DNA of 63,543 nucleotides. Source: Shewanella oncorhynchi. GTDB lineage: Bacteria > Pseudomonadota > Gammaproteobacteria > Enterobacterales > Shewanellaceae. A program made the translations under genes and the position numbers. The notes under the pieces are model-generated. The model saw nothing but the letters and a program-made list of their open reading frames with translations, had not been told where the DNA came from and did not search any database. Location: positions 1-63,543 of the forward strand of contig NZ_JABAEB010000003.1 in assembly GCF_012584455.1 (NCBI RefSeq). Reading direction: 5' to 3'. Shown here one piece after another: positions 54,538 to 63,543 of this stretch. Each line of letters starts with the position of its first letter. Position 1 is the stretch's first letter.

Positions 54538-56824
54538 GCAGTTTCATTGCGTCACAGTAGGAAACCCTAACGCGGGTAAATCTACACTCTTTAACGCGCT
54601 AACAGGCGCAAATCAGCAAGTGGGTAACTGGTCTGGTGTTACGGTCGAAAAAAAGACTGGTCATTTCACCTTAAACGGTGCTGACGTCTATCTGACAGAC
54701 TTACCGGGTATTTACGATCTTCTTCCTGCGGGTAATAGTTGCGATTGTTCACTTGATGAGCAAATTGCGCAGCAATACCTTGCCGAGCAACGTGTCGATG
54801 GCATTATCAATTTAGTCGATGCCACTAATATCGAACGTCACTTATATCTCACAGCCCAATTGCGTGAACTCGCTATCCCTATGGTAGTGGTGCTGAATAA
54901 AATTGATTCGGCTGTCAAACGTGGGATTAAAGTCGATTTAAAGAAAATGAGCCAAGAGCTGGGTTGCCCTGTGATTGGCGTGTGTTCGCGAGATCCTGCC
55001 GATGTCGCTAAAGTGCAGGCACAGGTACTCGATTTACTTCAAGGCCGAGTCTCAGAAGCCCCATTAGTGCTTCATTATGATGAACAAATTGAAGCGGGCG
55101 TGCAGTTACTCTGCAGCAAAGATGAACAATTAAGTCGCGGCCGCGCTTTGGCTATGCTAGGTAATGGTTCGGGTTGTGGTAGCTGTAAAAATGCTGAACT
55201 GCAGGATGAAGTGAATTCCTGTACTCAGATTATCGCTCAGCAAGGCCATGATATTGAAGTGATGGTGGCGACCACGCGCTTTAATTTCGTTGAACAAGTT
55301 TTTCAAGGTTCAGTGAAAGAGTCAGGGTTCCTCACCCTCAGTGACAAATTAGATAAACTCGTTTTACATCCTGTGCTTGGCATTCCTGTGTTCTTGTTTG
55401 TGATGTATTTGATGTTTATGTTCAGCATTAATATTGGCAGTGCTTTTATTGATTTCTTTGATGTTTTTGCTGGCGCACTGTTTGTCGATCACTTCGGTTC
55501 ATTCTTGACGAGCATGGGCTCTCCGGCTTGGTTGGTCACTATCTTAGCGGGCGGTGTCGGCCAAGGCATTCAAACCGTATCAACCTTTATTCCTGTTATT
55601 GCGGCGCTTTTCCTCGGTTTGTCGATCCTCGAAAGTTCTGGCTACATGGCACGCGCTGCATTTGTGGTTGACGGTTTAATGCGTCGTATTGGCCTGCCTG
55701 GTAAAGCATTCGTTCCTATGATTGTCGGTTTTGGTTGTTCAGTGCCGGCAATTATGGCTACGCGAACCTTAGGCAGTGAGCGTGAGCGTATTGTGACAGG
55801 GATGATGGCGCCATTTATGTCCTGTGGTGCACGTCTTCCGGTTTACGCACTTTTTGCGGCGGCTTTCTTTCCCGATTCAGGTCAGAATTTAGTCTTCTTG
55901 CTGTATATTATTGGTATCTTTGCCGCTATCGGTACGGGTTTATTACTCAGAAGCACTTTATTACCCGGCAGCAGTAGTGCAGTGGTGATGGAGCTACCAA
56001 GTTATGAACTACCTAAGCTGAAAGCTGTTATGGTTCGTACAGGTAAACGCACTAAGAGTTTTATTTTAGGCGCAGGTAAAACGATTGTTCTAGTCGTGAC
56101 CTTATTGAACTTCATCAATGCTATTGGTGTTGATGGCACATTTGGCCATGAAGATAGCCAAGCATCTTTGCTGAGTGTCGCGAGTCAAAAAATCACGCCT
56201 ATCTTCTCGCCTATGGGCATAGAGCAGGATAACTGGCCTGCAACCGTCGGTATTATCACGGGTATTTTCGCCAAAGAAGCGGTTGTTGGTACCTTAAACA
56301 GTCTATACAGCAGCGCGGCGCCGACAGATGAAGAACTTGCACCATTGAGTGAAAGCTTTAATGCGGCTCTGGCAACGATTCCAACTAACTTGTTTGGTTT
56401 AGATCTTGAAGATCCGCTTAAACTGTCGGTCGGTGATTTAACCAATAAAGAAACCGTTGCTGAAGAACAAGGTGTTGCGACATCGACTTTCGGTGCTTTA
56501 CAAGCAGGTTTTAGTGGTAAAGTTGCGGCTTTCTCCTATTTGCTGTTTATCTTACTTTATACTCCTTGTGTTGCGGCAATGGGCGCCTTAGTGCATGAGT
56601 TTGGTTCTCGGTGGGCGACGTTCGCGGCAACGTGGACTTTCTCACTGGCTTATGGTTCTGCAACGGTAGTTTATCAAGCCGCTACCTTTACGCAGCACCC
56701 AGTTCAATCAAGTCTGTGGATTGGTTTCTTCTTGTTTGCATTAGCCGCTTTTTATCTGTGGTTGAAACGTAAGGGTAAAAGAAGCCAGCAGATTATTCCT
56801 GGGATCCGCATTATCACCGAGTAA
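54530..56824 (+). CDS. feoB: FeoB, ferrous iron transporter GTPase
   Basis: 764 residues. The N-terminal G domain has GNPNAGKST, DLPGIYDL and VVLNKID; the rest is the membrane Gate/nucleoside-recognition core (LESSGYMARAAFVVD, FGCSVPAIMATRTL, MAPFMSCGARLPVY). Imports Fe2+ across the inner membrane. The frame is open upstream inside feoA, but the ATG at 54530 gives the usual MAKQFHCVTVGNPNAGK start. No feoC gene follows. Iron supply matters for the ~70 haem sites encoded next door. Terminator at 56881. Confidence 0.96.
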   Translation: MAKQFHCVTVGNPNAGKSTLFNALTGANQQVGNWSGVTVEKKTGHFTLNGADVYLTDLPGIYDLLPAGNSCDCSLDEQIAQQYLAEQRVDGIINLVDATNIERHLYLTAQLRELAIPMVVVLNKIDSAVKRGIKVDLKKMSQELGCPVIGVCSRDPADVAKVQAQVLDLLQGRVSEAPLVLHYDEQIEAGVQLLCSKDEQLSRGRALAMLGNGSGCGSCKNAELQDEVNSCTQIIAQQGHDIEVMVATTRFNFVEQVFQGSVKESGFLTLSDKLDKLVLHPVLGIPVFLFVMYLMFMFSINIGSAFIDFFDVFAGALFVDHFGSFLTSMGSPAWLVTILAGGVGQGIQTVSTFIPVIAALFLGLSILESSGYMARAAFVVDGLMRRIGLPGKAFVPMIVGFGCSVPAIMATRTLGSERERIVTGMMAPFMSCGARLPVYALFAAAFFPDSGQNLVFLLYIIGIFAAIGTGLLLRSTLLPGSSSAVVMELPSYELPKLKAVMVRTGKRTKSFILGAGKTIVLVVTLLNFINAIGVDGTFGHEDSQASLLSVASQKITPIFSPMGIEQDNWPATVGIITGIFAKEAVVGTLNSLYSSAAPTDEELAPLSESFNAALATIPTNLFGLDLEDPLKLSVGDLTNKETVAEEQGVATSTFGALQAGFSGKVAAFSYLLFILLYTPCVAAMGALVHEFGSRWATFAATWTFSLAYGSATVVYQAATFTQHPVQSSLWIGFFLFALAAFYLWLKRKGKRSQQIIPGIRIITE

Positions 56825-56880
56825 GATTTACTGAGTCGGCGTGACTGAATAATAAATGTCAGCTTAGTTAGGTCAAAGAT

Positions 56881-56907
56881 AAAAGCAGCTTTCATGGCTG
56901 CTTTTAT
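56881..56907 (+). terminator. rho-independent terminator after feoB
   Basis: AAAAGCAGC (56881-56889) pairs with GCTGCTTTT (56897-56905), then Ts. Confidence 0.88.
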
Positions 56908-57040
56908 TGTTTTACTATCGCGGTTATAACCCCAAACAGTCAAAAACCAGAGTTTTTAACCCTAGGCATTGTAACTAGTGGTGATCTGTAGGATCATGCT
57001 GGTTTTCTTAAAATTGCCATTGTTCGCAAAGAGGAATTCC

Positions 57041-58711
57041 ATGAGTCATGTGGACACTGAAGTACGTCCGAGTAACTTTATTCGTAATATCATAGATGAA
57101 GATTTACAAAGCGGTAAGCACACGAGTGTACAGACTCGTTTCCCGCCGGAACCGAATGGCTATCTTCATATTGGTCATGCTAAATCTATCTGCTTAAATT
57201 TTGGGATAGCGCGAGACTATAACGGTCTGTGTAATTTACGTTTTGACGATACTAATCCTGAAAAAGAAGACATTGATTATGTGAATTCTATTCAGGCGGA
57301 TGTGCGTTGGCTTGGATTCCAGTGGGATGGTGACGTTCGCTATTCATCAAACTATTTTGATCAGTTACATCAATATGCGGTTGAACTGATTAATAAAGGT
57401 TTGGCTTATGTGTGTTTTTTGAATGCAGATGAAACCCGTGAATACCGTGGTACGTTAAAAGAGCCAGGTAAAAACAGTCCTTTCCGCGACACATCAGTCG
57501 AAGAAAACCTCGCCTTATTCGCTAAGATGCGCGACGGTAGTTTTAAAGAAGGCGAGTGCGCATTGCGTGCCAAAATTGATATGGCATCGCCATTCATGTG
57601 TATGCGCGATCCTATCATCTACCGTATTCGTTTTGCCCATCATCATCAAACAGGTGACAAGTGGTGCATTTACCCAATGTACGACTTCACGCACTGTATT
57701 TCTGATGCGTTAGAACATATTACCCACTCTTTATGTACATTAGAGTTCCAAGACAACCGTCGTTTATATGATTGGGTGTTGGATAATTTGAACGATTTTC
57801 AAGCGCCGAATCGTACTCGTCAATACGAGTTTTCCCGCTTAAATCTCGAATATACCTTGATGTCTAAACGTAAGCTGAACGACCTTGTGACCCGTAAACT
57901 CGTGTCAGGTTGGGATGACCCACGTATGCCAACGATTGCAGGCTTACGTCGCCGTGGTTACACACCGGCTTCAATTCGTGAGTTCTGCCAACGTATCGGC
58001 GTGACTAAGCAAGAGAATATGATTGAAGTCGGCATGTTAGATGCGTGTATTCGTGAAGAATTGAACGAACATGCACCGCGTGCGATGGCCGTATTACGTC
58101 CATTGAAAGTCATCATTGAAAACTATGCTGAAGGTGAACTTGAGTACATTCAAGCGGCCGCTCATCCAAATGATGAGAGCATGGGGACGCGTGAATTAGC
58201 CTTTGGCCGAGAAATATTGATCGATGTGGCTGACTTTAAAGAAGAAGCCAACAAACAATACAAACGCTTAGTTACAGGCAAAGAAGTGCGTTTACGTAAT
58301 GCCTATGTGATTAAAGCTGAACGTTGTGACAAAGACAGCGAAGGCAATATCACGACGGTTTACTGTACTTATGATCCTGAAACTTTAGGTAAAAACCCTG
58401 CTGATGGCCGTAAAGTTAAAGGCGTGATCCATTGGGTTGAGGCATCTACAGCTAAGCCTGCTGAATTCCGTCTCTATCAGCGTTTATTTACCGATCCTAA
58501 TCCTGCTGCGGCAGAGACTGTGGATGAAGTGTTAAACCCTGAATCATTGATCGTTGTACAAGGTTTTGCAGAAGCAAGCCTAGTGAATGCACCTGCGGAA
58601 CAAGCCTATCAGTTTGAGCGTGAAGGCTATTTCTGCGCTGACAGCAAAGATTCATCGCCGGATAATTTAGTGTTTAACTTAACCGTAGCGCTGCGTGATT
58701 CTTTCGAGTGA
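57041..58711 (+). CDS. glnS: glutaminyl-tRNA synthetase
   Basis: 556 residues of the class I synthetase with [20 protein letters not shown] (HIGH motif), the LMSKRKL signature (KMSKS equivalent), and a full anticodon-binding C-terminal domain. It charges tRNA-Gln in the cytosol. The ATG at 57041 follows AGAGGAA; an upstream frame from 56978 is not needed. It is monocistronic. Confidence 0.97.
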   Translation: MSHVDTEVRPSNFIRNIIDEDLQSGKHTSVQTRFPPEPNGYLHIGHAKSICLNFGIARDYNGLCNLRFDDTNPEKEDIDYVNSIQADVRWLGFQWDGDVRYSSNYFDQLHQYAVELINKGLAYVCFLNADETREYRGTLKEPGKNSPFRDTSVEENLALFAKMRDGSFKEGECALRAKIDMASPFMCMRDPIIYRIRFAHHHQTGDKWCIYPMYDFTHCISDALEHITHSLCTLEFQDNRRLYDWVLDNLNDFQAPNRTRQYEFSRLNLEYTLMSKRKLNDLVTRKLVSGWDDPRMPTIAGLRRRGYTPASIREFCQRIGVTKQENMIEVGMLDACIREELNEHAPRAMAVLRPLKVIIENYAEGELEYIQAAAHPNDESMGTRELAFGREILIDVADFKEEANKQYKRLVTGKEVRLRNAYVIKAERCDKDSEGNITTVYCTYDPETLGKNPADGRKVKGVIHWVEASTAKPAEFRLYQRLFTDPNPAAAETVDEVLNPESLIVVQGFAEASLVNAPAEQAYQFEREGYFCADSKDSSPDNLVFNLTVALRDSFE

Positions 58712-58786
58712 TTTTGCTTAAGTGGAGCTGTTTGACTGAATGAGTCAAACTGATCTGCTAACTCGCTCAAAGCGTTAATTCAACTC

Positions 58787-58820
58787 AAAAAAGAAGGCCT
58801 TTGCGGCCTTCTTTTTTATT
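58787..58820 (+). terminator. rho-independent terminator after glnS
   Basis: AAAGAAGGCC pairs with GGCCTTCTTT around loop TTTGC, flanked by A- and T-runs, so it may also stop the convergent yip1-like gene. Confidence 0.9.
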
Positions 58821-58890
58821 TTCTGCTACAAATCAATTGCGACGTAGAGCTTGAGTTGCTGTTGATTAAATTTGTGATGAATTAAAATGG

Positions 58891-59487
58891 TTATTGGTAC
58901 ATAGGACCAAAGCCTAAGCTCCATAAAATGACACTAGTTGCCATTAGCCCCACCAAGAGTACTAAGCCTGCTGTCACCATAGAGCTAGCGTAGATAAAAC
59001 CTTTCTCTTCAGGGATATTCATAATGATAGGCACCCCCGCGTACAGTAAATAGACTGAGTAGGCTAAACCAATCAACCCCACTATCATGATAAACCATAG
59101 CACTGGATATAATGCGGCTAAACCGACCATAAACAACGGGGTTGCAGTGTAGGACGCGAGCTCTAATGCTTGGGTGTAAGTTGGGTTAGCATCGAAGGTT
59201 TTTGCCATCCAATAGGCTAAATAGGCAAGGGCGAATACACCTGCAATCAGGCCTAAATACATGCCTGCAGACATAAACAGGGCGCTTTGTGGTGTAAGGT
59301 AAATAGGATCGCCTGCGCCAGGATTCCAGCCAATGTAAGCCGTAGCAATGTAGCTGCACACCGCCGGAATTAAGGCGATAAGAACTACATGACTTAAGCT
59401 ACTTTTCAGTGCCTCATGGTTTTTTTCAATTGTTTGCCACTCTTGTTTTGGATGAGTGTATAGCCCCATTAAGTGATTCAGTATCAT
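58891..59487 (-). CDS. Yip1-family inner-membrane protein
   Basis: 198 residues with five or six helices; starts MILNHLMGLYTHPKQEWQTIEK, the N-terminal YIP1 motif, and later has YTATPLFMVGLAALYPVLW. Bacterial Yip1 proteins have no known function. It is convergent with glnS. Confidence 0.85.
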   Translation of the reverse strand: MILNHLMGLYTHPKQEWQTIEKNHEALKSSLSHVVLIALIPAVCSYIATAYIGWNPGAGDPIYLTPQSALFMSAGMYLGLIAGVFALAYLAYWMAKTFDANPTYTQALELASYTATPLFMVGLAALYPVLWFIMIVGLIGLAYSVYLLYAGVPIIMNIPEEKGFIYASSMVTAGLVLLVGLMATSVILWSLGFGPMYQ

Positions 59488-59770
59488 TATAATTATCCTT
59501 GTTCAGCATTGATGAATGGCTCGCCAAACGTCAGACGAGCTGATAACAGCTCTACAATCGAGGTTAAAATGGTGTCCTGTCTCTTTATCCATCGATTGGT
59601 TACACATAGAGAAGTGAGAGGCTGTGTGATCAGGATCTCAGTTCTTTAGAGTGTAGATTATTTATTGAACAAAAAGTTCAGCGCGTCAAGTTTACTTAAG
59701 CCTAATGCTATAGCTTATGAGTAAATATGCGTAAAATAGCGCGATATTCAGAATGATATTGAGTGAGTCC

Positions 59771-60541
59771 ATGCTGCAACTTCTTGCCCCCATCCACGCA
59801 TTTCTTCACTGTGAAACACCGCAAACTTGGATTGATGTCGCGATAAAATCAGATTCCTTGGATGAGTTGCTGATCGACCATTGTAACTGTGAGTTAAAAG
59901 CCGCTCAGACAGCGATTTTTTTGCTAAGAAAATATGCGTTAGATAAAGACAGTGGTCGAGCTCTGTTGGCGTGGGCTAAACCCTATGAAGAGTTTATTTA
60001 TTCGCAAGAACATGATGTGGAAAGTTTTTTAGCCCGTGATGTGAAAAAGAATGAGTTGGTAACTGACCTTATACCTAAGCCCAACTTTAAGTTTGCTGCG
60101 AATTTAGTTTCACCTTTAATCCGCTTGATTAAAGAAGAGTTTCATCATTTTGAACAAGTATTGGATTTAATGCACAAGCGCAGTATTGATTACCGCAATA
60201 TTCGCGCGGGGCGTTATGCCAAGGGCATGATGAGTCATGTGACAACCCATGAGAAAGATATTTTGCGGGATAAGTTGATTGTAGGGGCATATATTGAGGC
60301 TCGCTCGTGCGAGCGCTTCGCTAAACTCGCGCCTTATTTAGACGGTGAGCTGAGTAAGTTTTATGTGTCACTGCTGCGCTCTGAAGCTCGACATTATCAA
60401 GATTATCTTGCGTTAGCTCAGTTGGTTTCACCTGAGGATATTAGCGAGCGAGTGAAGTACTTTGGCGAGTTAGAAGCTGAGTTGATTTTGGCGCAGGATG
60501 ATGAGTTTCGTTTCCACAGTGGGTCGCCTCTATTAAATTAA
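59771..60541 (+). CDS. miaE: tRNA-(ms2io6A) hydroxylase MiaE
   Basis: About 256 residues. A ferritin-like four-helix diiron enzyme: LIDHCNCELKAAQTAIFLL and KEEFHHFEQVLDLM carry the Glu/His ligands, followed by LIVGAYIEARSCERFAKL and RSEARHYQDYLALA. MiaE hydroxylates the isopentenyl group of ms2i6A at tRNA position 37 and needs oxygen. An ATG at 59753 is also possible; 59771 gives the usual LLAPIHAFLHCETP start. Confidence 0.93.
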   Translation: MLQLLAPIHAFLHCETPQTWIDVAIKSDSLDELLIDHCNCELKAAQTAIFLLRKYALDKDSGRALLAWAKPYEEFIYSQEHDVESFLARDVKKNELVTDLIPKPNFKFAANLVSPLIRLIKEEFHHFEQVLDLMHKRSIDYRNIRAGRYAKGMMSHVTTHEKDILRDKLIVGAYIEARSCERFAKLAPYLDGELSKFYVSLLRSEARHYQDYLALAQLVSPEDISERVKYFGELEAELILAQDDEFRFHSGSPLLN

Positions 60542-60595
60542 TTTGAACGGCTTTGCTTCCCCAAACGAGTAGAGTTAAGTCCATATAGCTGAAAC

Positions 60596-60622
60596 GATTA
60601 ACGGTTCGAAAAACCGTTAATC
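60596..60622. terminator. hairpin between convergent miaE and lpxH
   Basis: GATTAACGGTT (60596-60606) pairs with AACCGTTAATC (60612-60622). There is no clear T-run, so termination is uncertain; the position between two convergent genes supports it. Confidence 0.5.
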
Positions 60623-60707
60623 ACAGTATTTTCAAGCTATTAAAGCTAAAAATTTAAGCCATTTAAGCTTAAGTAACGCTAAATGAGGCCTACTTAAGCC
60701 AATGCCT

Positions 60708-61433
60708 TTAGGTCATCATCTGGTCAAAGGGTAAGGACTGTAAATAAATCCCTTCAGCGCTCACACTGAGCACACTGCCTTGTTCATACCAATCGCCAAC
60801 CACTATACGCTTACAGCCATTAGCAAGTTGATGAATGGCTGGTCTGTGGGTATGTCCGTGGATCATATGCTTAGTGTGTGTCTTGGCAAATAACACATCG
60901 ACCGCATTGGGCTCTACATCCATGATGGTGTAGCTTTTTTGTTGATTGCTGCTTTTGCTCTTGCTGCGAATTTTATCAGCAATGCCCTGACGGGTTTTCT
61001 TGGATAAATAACCGTACAGCCAACGAGACAGCGATAAACTGCGCAGTTTTCGAAAGCGTTGGTAGGCCTTATCTAAAGTACATAAGCTGTCGCCGTGCAA
61101 AATTACAGTGTCGACACCGTATAAATTGAGGCGAGTGACTTCGGGTAAAATTTGCATGCCTGCGGCGCGCGCAAATTGTTTGCCTAGCATGAAGTCACGG
61201 TTGCCATGGATAAAATACACGGGCAACTTTTGTGATACTTGCTTGAGTTTTTCGGCGATGTCGAGGGCAAAAGGCAAGGCAATATCATCACCAACCCAGA
61301 CTTCAAACAAATCGCCTAGGATATAAAGGGCGTCGGCATCATCGAGTTCAGTGTCGAGAAAGCGAGTGAACGCTTGGGTGATATCAAGGCGATCTGCACT
61401 CAGGTGTAGATCACCTATAAATAGAGTTCGCAT
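60708..61433 (-). CDS. lpxH: UDP-2,3-diacylglucosamine pyrophosphatase LpxH
   Basis: 241 residues of the calcineurin-like metallophosphatase fold: [35 protein letters not shown] and HGHTHRP. It makes lipid X from UDP-diacylglucosamine in lipid A synthesis, at the cytosolic face of the membrane. It starts eight bases after ppiB, forming a two-gene operon as in many gammaproteobacteria. Confidence 0.95.
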   Translation of the reverse strand: MRTLFIGDLHLSADRLDITQAFTRFLDTELDDADALYILGDLFEVWVGDDIALPFALDIAEKLKQVSQKLPVYFIHGNRDFMLGKQFARAAGMQILPEVTRLNLYGVDTVILHGDSLCTLDKAYQRFRKLRSLSLSRWLYGYLSKKTRQGIADKIRSKSKSSNQQKSYTIMDVEPNAVDVLFAKTHTKHMIHGHTHRPAIHQLANGCKRIVVGDWYEQGSVLSVSAEGIYLQSLPFDQMMT

Positions 61434-61441
61434 TCGCCGTA

Positions 61442-61936
61442 TTATGCCGCGACGCTGACTTTTTCAATCACAATGGCTTCTAATGGCACATCTTGATGCA
61501 TACCACGGTTACCAGTGCTAACGGCTTTGATTTTTTCGATAACATCCATGCCTTCAACGATTTCGCCGAATACGCAGTAGCCCCAGCCCTGTGAGGTTTC
61601 TGATTTAAAATCGAGGAAAGTGTTATCGTTCACGTTAATGAAGAACTGTGCAGTGGCTGAATGTGGATCAGAAGTACGGGCCATAGCAACAGTGCCAGTG
61701 CGGTTTGATAAACCGTTATTGGCTTCATTTTTCACGGGCTCGTTACAACGCTTTTGGCTCATGTCTTCGTTGAAGCCACCACCTTGGATCATAAAACCGT
61801 CAATCACACGGTGGAAGATAGTGCCGTCGAAGAAACCTTCGTCAACATATTTCATGAAGTTTGCTACTGTTAACGGTGCTTTTTCAGCGTTCAGTTGCAG
61901 TTTAATGTCGCCCAAATTAGTGTGTAATGTGATCAT
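61442..61936 (-). CDS. ppiB: peptidyl-prolyl cis-trans isomerase B (cyclophilin)
   Basis: 164 residues, cytosolic cyclophilin: [15 protein letters not shown] with the catalytic Arg, [19 protein letters not shown], and [17 protein letters not shown]. It has no signal peptide, so it is the PpiB not the PpiA type. It is divergent from cysS, the E. coli arrangement, and leads the lpxH operon. Confidence 0.95.
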   Translation of the reverse strand: MITLHTNLGDIKLQLNAEKAPLTVANFMKYVDEGFFDGTIFHRVIDGFMIQGGGFNEDMSQKRCNEPVKNEANNGLSNRTGTVAMARTSDPHSATAQFFINVNDNTFLDFKSETSQGWGYCVFGEIVEGMDVIEKIKAVSTGNRGMHQDVPLEAIVIEKVSVAA

Positions 61937-62076
61937 GTTTTCATACTCTGTGTAAATAGTGGCGCGATTCTAACTTATCTCGGATTGCGCGCAAAGTGCA
62001 GTATTCAAAACCTGTCAGGCCGTGATAGACTGACTCCTTGATTTTACACCTGAATGTATCATTGAAGAGAATATCG

Positions 62077-63456
62077 ATGTTGAAGATTTACAACAGTATT
62101 ACCCGCCAAAAACAGGAATTTAAGCCAATTAATCCCGGGAAAATTGGGATGTACGTGTGTGGTGTGACCATATACGATCTCTGTCATATTGGTCATGGCC
62201 GTACTTTTGTTTCTTTCGACATGATAGTGCGCTACCTGCGTTACGCGGGTTATGAAGTGAATTTTCAGCGCAATATTACTGATGTTGATGACAAAATCAT
62301 CAAGCGCGCTAACGAGAATAACGAAAGCTGTGAAGCCTTAACCGAGCGTCTTATTGGTGAAATGCACCAAGACTTCGATGCCCTAAATATGTTGCGCCCC
62401 GATTTTGAACCGCGCGCGACCCTTCATATTGCCGAAATCATCGACATGGTTGAGTTATTACTCGCCCGTGGCCATGCCTATGTGGCGAGCGATGGTGATG
62501 TGCTTTTCAGCGTGGCCTCATATCCTGATTATGGCCGTTTATCGGGCCAGAATTTAGATCAACTGCAAGCCGGTGCTCGGGTTGAAGTGGACGAAACCAA
62601 GCAAAATCCAATGGATTTTGTGTTGTGGAAAATGTCGAAACCTGGCGAACCAACGTGGGAATCCCCATGGGGACCGGGTCGTCCTGGCTGGCATATCGAA
62701 TGTTCGGCCATGAACAGCAAACATTTAGGTCTGCATTTTGATATTCATGGCGGCGGCTCTGACTTACAGTTCCCACATCATGAGAATGAAATCGCCCAGT
62801 CTTGCTGTGCCCATGACACGCCATACGTCAACTATTGGATGCACACTGGCATGGTGATGGTTGACCGTGAAAAGATGTCTAAGTCCTTAGGCAACTTCTT
62901 CACCATTCGCGATGTACTTGGTCATTATGATGCTGAAACTGTGCGTTATTTCTTATTATCTGGCCATTATCGTAGCCAACTGAACTATTCAGAAGATAAC
63001 TTGAAACAAGCGCGTTCAGCCTTAGAGCGTTTGTATACGGCGATTAAAGATGTCGACTTAACTGTCGTTGCGGCGCCTGCAGAAGAGTTTATTGCTAAGT
63101 TTAAAGCGGCGATGGATGATGACTTTAATACACCTGAAGCCTATTCCGTTCTATTTGATATGGTGCGTGAGATCAATCGTTTAAAACTGACCGATATGGC
63201 ACAGGCATCTGCGTTAGCGGTCACCTTGAAGCAATTAGCGGATGTGTTAGGTCTATTAAGCCAAGAGCCAGAGGCTTTCTTTCAAGGCGGCGGTAGTGAC
63301 GATGAAGTGGCCGAAATCGAAGCCTTAATCGTTGAGCGTAACCGTGCTCGTACCGAAAAGGATTGGGCTGCTGCGGATGTGGCGCGTAATCGTTTAGATA
63401 TTTTGGGCGTTGTGCTTGAAGATGGTCCAAGTGGCACCACTTGGCGTAAGAAATAA
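62077..63456 (+). CDS. cysS: cysteinyl-tRNA synthetase
   Basis: 459 residues of the class I synthetase: zinc/HIGH region [28 protein letters not shown] and HHENEIAQS with zinc ligands, and the KMSKS motif in [11 protein letters not shown]. It charges tRNA-Cys. The ATG at 62077 has AAGAGA upstream and matches the family start; the frame opens at 62038. Terminator at 63501. Confidence 0.97.
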   Translation: MLKIYNSITRQKQEFKPINPGKIGMYVCGVTIYDLCHIGHGRTFVSFDMIVRYLRYAGYEVNFQRNITDVDDKIIKRANENNESCEALTERLIGEMHQDFDALNMLRPDFEPRATLHIAEIIDMVELLLARGHAYVASDGDVLFSVASYPDYGRLSGQNLDQLQAGARVEVDETKQNPMDFVLWKMSKPGEPTWESPWGPGRPGWHIECSAMNSKHLGLHFDIHGGGSDLQFPHHENEIAQSCCAHDTPYVNYWMHTGMVMVDREKMSKSLGNFFTIRDVLGHYDAETVRYFLLSGHYRSQLNYSEDNLKQARSALERLYTAIKDVDLTVVAAPAEEFIAKFKAAMDDDFNTPEAYSVLFDMVREINRLKLTDMAQASALAVTLKQLADVLGLLSQEPEAFFQGGGSDDEVAEIEALIVERNRARTEKDWAAADVARNRLDILGVVLEDGPSGTTWRKK

Positions 63457-63500
63457 GCTTATTCGCTATATTTTTAATTCAAGAAAATCTTCAGTAAATA

Positions 63501-63527
63501 AAAAACCTGCATCATGCAGGTTTTTTT
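63501..63527 (+). terminator. rho-independent terminator after cysS
   Basis: AAAAACCTGC and GCAGGTTTTT pair around ATCAT, followed by Ts. Confidence 0.92.
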
Positions 63528-63543
63528 ATGCTTGCTAGAACTT

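Noticed and set aside
1..63543. CRISPR arrays, tRNA or rRNA genes
   Set aside because: No regularly spaced direct repeats of the right size and no cloverleaf or rRNA sequence was recognised anywhere in the window.

Overview
The window reads as the chromosome of a Shewanella, most likely of the S. putrefaciens group. The evidence is a complete mtrDEF-undA-mtrCAB outer-membrane electron-transfer locus beside feoAB, an oleABCD hydrocarbon cluster, and several gene families typical of the genus. The multihaem cytochrome in the slot that S. oneidensis gives to OmcA has 11 CXXCH motifs and is of the UndA type, which is why I favour the putrefaciens group. All calls come from reading the sequence and from memory of families; no database was searched.

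Layout. 1-2.9 kb is accessory DNA: the end of an IS10-like insertion sequence, a truncated RAYT transposase fused to a small membrane protein, a cassette-like hypothetical gene and attC-like sites, with copies of a hairpin repeat at both ends. 3.0-9.0 kb is housekeeping: VOC protein, DUF502 protein, BCCT transporter, YajD-like HNH protein, DUF1289 protein and a methyltransferase. 9.2-14.5 kb is oleABCD (long-chain olefin synthesis). 14.5-23.6 kb holds a DUF3624 protein, a POT peptide transporter, a TerC protein, a secreted CXXCH protein, a phosphohexomutase, a VOC protein, a GyrI-like protein and a WYL regulator. 23.7-25.0 kb encodes a short aerolysin-type pore-forming toxin. 25.7-29.6 kb holds azlCD with an AraC regulator, a xenobiotic acetyltransferase, a ClbS/DfsB protein and a secreted-protein gene broken by an amber codon. 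29.6-31.2 kb is a second accessory islet, an HNH gene again bracketed by an inverted pair of the same hairpin repeat.

31.3-39.6 kb is a PanP-like decarboxylase, a glycerate module (permease, GarK, CdaR), a catalase-like secreted peroxidase and a uracil-DNA glycosylase. 40.5-53.9 kb is the extracellular electron-transfer locus, all on the minus strand and read mtrD, mtrE, mtrF, undA, mtrC, mtrA, mtrB. MtrA and MtrD are periplasmic decahaem cytochromes, MtrB and MtrE are outer-membrane barrels, and MtrC, MtrF and UndA are surface lipoprotein cytochromes. Hairpins and long gaps suggest three transcription units (mtrDEF, undA, mtrCAB). A perfect CRP-type palindrome lies between divergent mtrD and feoA. 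54.3-63.5 kb is feoAB, glnS, a Yip1 protein, miaE, lpxH, ppiB and cysS.

The points most worth a second look are the covarying hairpin repeat that brackets both accessory islets in inverted pairs, the aerolysin homologue without its N-terminal receptor lobe, the IS10-like fold-back over the transposase start, the cassette-like RAYT fusion, and the UndA-type mtr locus.
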